Assembly (NCBI RefSeq): GCF_001039355.2 | Contig: NW_019775716.1 | Coordinates: 104,329-168,328, forward strand | Direction: 5' to 3' | DNA from: Lingula anatina | Taxonomy: Eukaryota; Brachiopoda; Lingulata; Lingulida; Lingulidae | DNA: 64,000 bases | In this document: piece after piece, positions 63,828 to 64,000 of the stretch | Numbering within the stretch: position 1 is the first letter of the stretch | Layout: each line of letters opens with the position of its first letter | Program-made: the position numbers and the translations under genes | Notes under the pieces: generated by a model | Databases searched by the model: none | What the model was told of the DNA's origin: nothing | Seen by the model: only the letters and a program-made list of their open reading frames with translations

Positions 63828-64000
63828 GTGAGTGATTAGATGATGTGCATTGGGATTTGATCTTGTTATCTGGCGAGACAGCTAGCTGCTACAGAGCTTA
63901 GTAATGATAATTGTTTTGGCGTGTTTCTTGAGATATGGTTAGAGTGAATAAGTGTTGAAACCTGATGTCCATTGACAATCATGTTTGTAATAAGTTACCA

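Overview
This is eukaryotic, intron-rich, AT-rich nuclear DNA from an animal, probably a marine invertebrate. The signs are GT-AG introns, many short DNA-transposon derivatives, microsatellites, and high heterozygosity that shows as two unmerged allelic segments. I cannot fix the species. A lancelet, another invertebrate deuterostome or a mollusc would all fit.

Almost the whole window (1288 to past the right edge) is the 5' third of one plus-strand gene, a giant LDL-receptor-related protein that best matches LRP1. I assembled 29 exons with consistent splice sites and reading phase: signal peptide, three LDLa (CR) domains, EGF plus Ca-binding EGF, six-bladed YWTD propeller 1, EGF, propeller 2, EGF, eight LDLa domains (cluster II), EGF plus Ca-binding EGF, and the start of propeller 3. 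Without repeats this is about 1,397 codons and continues beyond the window. Two blocks occur twice: exons 8-10 (7622-16733 and 16735-19937) and exons 19-23 (about 46042-51250 and 51252-56153). Each pair meets at a single N. Counting each block once gives exactly six blades and eight CR domains, so I read both as allelic contigs placed side by side, not as biology.

The introns carry other genes on the minus strand. The 15.8 kb intron 13 (23209-39026) holds three intact single-exon rhodopsin-class GPCR paralogues in tandem (26255-27295, 30126-31181, 34984-36039). Intron 26 holds a two-exon NHL-repeat beta-propeller gene with no visible RING or B-box (59360-60822). A degenerate GPCR fragment with a stop codon lies inside a 176-bp satellite in LRP intron 20.

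Mobile DNA is abundant, and several elements can be delimited by target-site duplication (TSD): a 3.6 kb element with roughly 690-bp terminal inverted repeats (TIRs) whose empty site is seen in the other haplotype, a 1.68 kb hAT-like element (7-bp TSD), a 164-bp near-perfect palindrome (9-bp TSD), a TTAA-flanked MITE, a TTA-flanked Harbinger-like MITE with a half copy in the next intron, and a family of CAGGGG-ended MITEs. I found no transposase gene, rRNA gene, intact tRNA gene or CRISPR array. The sequence holds no clearly new molecular system. The points most worth following are the antisense nested receptor trio, the haplotype artefacts that would corrupt an automatic gene model, and the transposon insertion polymorphism.
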